This document shows, one piece after another, positions 42,342 through 44,161 of a DNA stretch of 44,161 nt (position 1 is the stretch's first letter; each line of letters starts with the position of its first letter). Made by a program: the position numbers and the translations under genes. The stretch is from T3Sed10-213 sp012519365 (GTDB lineage Bacteria > Planctomycetota > Phycisphaerae > Sedimentisphaerales > Anaerohalosphaeraceae). The stretch is from contig JAPXLV010000017.1 in NCBI GenBank assembly GCA_033809355.1, forward strand, positions 1-44,161, read 5' to 3'. The notes below the pieces were generated by a model, which worked only from the letters and a program-made list of their open reading frames with translations, did no database searches and had not been told where the DNA came from.

Positions 42342-43793
42342 ATGAAGACAACGCAAAACAGCAGACTCAAAACCGTCAAGGCGGTGGACCCGACCCTGCG
42401 CTACCAGGTGGCCGATATAGAATTGGCCGAATGGGGGCGCAAGGAAATGCAGCTGGCCGAGAAAGAAATGCCCGGCCTGATGGCCATACGCGAAAAATAC
42501 GGCAGCTCCCAGCCGCTCAAAGGGCTCAAGATTACCGGTTCGCTGCATATGACGATTCAGACAGCGATGCTGATTGAGACGCTTGAAACCCTCGGAGCGG
42601 ACGTCCGATGGGCCTCGTGCAACATTTTTTCCACCCAGGATCACGCCGCCGCCGCTATCGCCAAGGCCGGACGCAGCGCGGTGTTTGCCTGGAAAAGCGA
42701 GACGCTGGAGGAGTATTGGTGGTGTACGGAACAGGCGCTGACCTGGCCGGACGGCTCGGGGCCGAATCTGATCGTCGATGACGGCGGCGACGCCACGTTG
42801 ATGATTATTCAGGGAATGCGGGTAGAAAAAGATCCATCCTTACTGGAAAAACGGTATGACAACAAGGAATTTCAGGTGGTAATGGAGCGACTTGCGGAAA
42901 GTTATCGCACCCGCCCGGGACATTGGACAGCCGTGGCCAGGCAATTAAAAGGCGTCTCCGAGGAAACCACCACAGGCGTCAATCGGCTCTATCAGCTTCA
43001 AAAAACAGGCGAACTGCCCTTCCCTGCGATCAATGTCAACGACTCCGTTACCAAATCCAAATTTGACAACCTGTACGGTTGTCGCGAATCGTTGGCCGAC
43101 GGCATAAAACGCGCCACCGACGTAATGGTAGCCGGCAAAATTGTCGTGGTCTGCGGCTATGGCGACGTGGGCAAAGGCTGCGCCCAATCCATGCGAGGGT
43201 TGGGGGCACGGGTCCTGATTACCGAAATCGACCCGATTTGTGCCTTGCAGGCGATGATGGAAGGTTACGAAGTAACGACTATGGAAAAGGCCGCCCCCAT
43301 TGGCGACATTTTTATCACGGCCACAGGCTGTTGCGATGTTATTCGCGGCCAGCACATGGAGCAGATGAAAAACGAGGCAATCGTTTGCAATATCGGCCAC
43401 TTTGACAGTGAAATTGAGATGACCTATCTGGAAGACAGCGGCCATTGCAAAAAGGAAACCATCAAGCCGCAAGTCGATAAGTGGACACTGAAAAGCGGTC
43501 GCTCGATTATCGTATTGGCCGAGGGCCGACTGGTCAATCTGGGATGTGCGACGGGGCATCCGAGTTTTGTGATGAGCAACAGTTTTACCAACCAGTGTCT
43601 GGCGCAGATCATGCTGGCCACCGAAGACCTCAAGCCGGGCGTTTATACCCTGCCCAAAAAGCTTGACGAGGAAGTGGCGCGTCTGCACATTGAAGCACTG
43701 GGCGGTACGCTTACGAAATTGACCCCCAAGCAGGCTGCGTATCTCGGCGTGGATATCGAAGGTCCATTCAAACCCGACCACTATCGTTACTAA
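42342..43793 (+). CDS. ahcY: Adenosylhomocysteinase
   Basis: S-adenosylhomocysteine hydrolase (SAH to adenosine + homocysteine), 483 residues, the longer bacterial form. N-terminal substrate-domain motifs are GSLHMTIQTAMLIETL, CNIFSTQDHAAAA and DDGGDATL. NVNDSVTKSKFDNLYGCRESL precedes the NAD-binding GYGDVGKGCAQSMRGLGARV. Also present is CNIGHFDSEIEM, and the C terminus PFKPDHYRY is the classical ending that completes the neighbouring subunit's NAD site. AAAGGAAATGAT precedes the ATG. It is a single-gene unit ended by a strong terminator. Confidence 0.97.
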   Translation: MKTTQNSRLKTVKAVDPTLRYQVADIELAEWGRKEMQLAEKEMPGLMAIREKYGSSQPLKGLKITGSLHMTIQTAMLIETLETLGADVRWASCNIFSTQDHAAAAIAKAGRSAVFAWKSETLEEYWWCTEQALTWPDGSGPNLIVDDGGDATLMIIQGMRVEKDPSLLEKRYDNKEFQVVMERLAESYRTRPGHWTAVARQLKGVSEETTTGVNRLYQLQKTGELPFPAINVNDSVTKSKFDNLYGCRESLADGIKRATDVMVAGKIVVVCGYGDVGKGCAQSMRGLGARVLITEIDPICALQAMMEGYEVTTMEKAAPIGDIFITATGCCDVIRGQHMEQMKNEAIVCNIGHFDSEIEMTYLEDSGHCKKETIKPQVDKWTLKSGRSIIVLAEGRLVNLGCATGHPSFVMSNSFTNQCLAQIMLATEDLKPGVYTLPKKLDEEVARLHIEALGGTLTKLTPKQAAYLGVDIEGPFKPDHYRY

Positions 43794-43813
43794 GCACCTT
43801 CAGGGGCATTCAC

Positions 43814-43843
43814 GGGCGCGGCCGCACACCGCGCCCTTTTTTT
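43814..43843 (+). terminator. Intrinsic terminator of ahcY
   Basis: GGGCGCGG (43814-43821) pairs perfectly with CCGCGCCC (43829-43836), followed by seven T (43837-43843). Confidence 0.95.
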
Positions 43844-43856
43844 ATCATGAGTCATA

Positions 43857-44161
43857 TTACGGCGCGGCGATCCACTGACGAGCCAGGGCGGCAAAATCCA
43901 CTAAATCCACCCGACCGTCCCGATTCAAATCGGCACCATCGCAATACTGATTGCCCGCCTCGCAGCCCGCGTTGAGCCACCATTGAGCGAACACGCTCAG
44001 ATTCTCCAGAACTTCTATCTGTCCGGCCACAACAATATCATCCAGCCGCAGCTGTGCTCGGGCGCCGCTGTCGCCGTCCACGTGGTAATATCGCCACAGC
44101 AACTGCACATACGGCTGCTCGAGGGCCTCGGCCGGCAGGGCAATCGGCCCCAGGATTTCAG
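43857..44161 (-). CDS. C-terminal part of a dockerin-tailed extracellular protein (runs off the window)
   Basis: The minus-strand frame is open from the window edge to a stop at 43857, giving about 101 residues with no start inside, so this is the 3' end of a larger gene. The first half (LPAEALEQPYVQLLWRYYHV, then GARAQLRLDDIVV) looks like the last strands of a beta-sandwich domain common in planctomycete exoproteins. The end (ENLSVFAQWW then DGADLNRDGRVDLVDFAALA) is a dockerin-like EF-hand with canonical calcium loop DLNRDGRVDLVD. Two Cys (CEAGNQYC) probably bridge the region just before it. The main catalytic part lies outside the window. Confidence 0.8.
   Translation of the reverse strand, partial: EILGPIALPAEALEQPYVQLLWRYYHVDGDSGARAQLRLDDIVVAGQIEVLENLSVFAQWWLNAGCEAGNQYCDGADLNRDGRVDLVDFAALARQWIAAP

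Noticed and set aside
42945..43781. 278-codon open frame opposite ahcY
   Set aside because: It overlaps the conserved NAD-binding part of ahcY on the other strand. No ribosome site and no family similarity.

Overview
The window comes from the chromosome of a Gram-negative, carbohydrate-degrading, probably anaerobic bacterium. The best guess is a planctomycete of the Phycisphaerae/Sedimentisphaerales type. The reasons are: two secreted proteins with the short dockerin-like EF-hand tail typical of that group (838-2346 and 43857-44161); a lipopolysaccharide (Kdo/Lpt) gene set; a pyruvate:ferredoxin oxidoreductase; many polysaccharide-degrading enzymes; and the content of the long RNase G/PTS/HPF operon. 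Taxonomy is inferred from gene content only.

Layout. (1) 1-2346: a STAS-domain regulator and a secreted two-lobed aspartic protease with a dockerin-like tail. (2) 2410-14300, almost all minus strand: a pectin/uronate catabolic locus. One operon reads iclR - GH88/105+DUF4861 lipoprotein - kduI - kduD - kdgK, from a promoter whose downstream region holds a palindrome overlapping the iclR start codon. A second operon reads dctP - dctQ - dctM (TRAP transporter) - eda - pyk. Together they convert unsaturated oligogalacturonides to 5-keto-4-deoxyuronate, KDG, KDPG and finally pyruvate plus glyceraldehyde-3-phosphate. An uncharacterised membrane protein (7732-8340) lies between them on the opposite strand. 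(3) 14400-18850: a lipoprotein and the large pyruvate:ferredoxin oxidoreductase gene, which would consume the pyruvate. (4) 19046-23864: a PH-domain membrane protein, a MATE exporter, a GH43 arabinanase-like enzyme, and a parvulin-acpS pair. (5) 23971-25574: mgtE behind a long leader able to form two mutually exclusive structures, a riboswitch candidate. (6) 36069 down to 25617: ten tightly spaced minus-strand genes, DUF502 - hpf - ptsN-like EIIA - HPr - EI - DUF2344 - RNase G - kdsD - kdsC - giant LptC/LptA-like protein. They join a regulatory PTS, ribosome hibernation, RNA processing and outer-membrane LPS assembly. (7) 36411-39482: a GH97 enzyme with an inserted, apparently circularly permuted NPCBM module, then the 3' stub of a GH3 gene abutting a roughly 450-bp IS256-type element whose transposase has suffered an in-frame internal deletion. 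(8) 39548-44161: rho, coaE, ahcY and the 3' end of a second dockerin-tailed extracellular protein.

No rRNA, tRNA or CRISPR array was found. The most unusual items are the mgtE leader, the permuted carbohydrate-binding insertion in GH97, the miniaturised IS256 element, the two-lobed bacterial aspartic protease, and the PTS-to-LPS operon. Start codons were moved where a Shine-Dalgarno sequence or family length clearly decides, as noted per gene.
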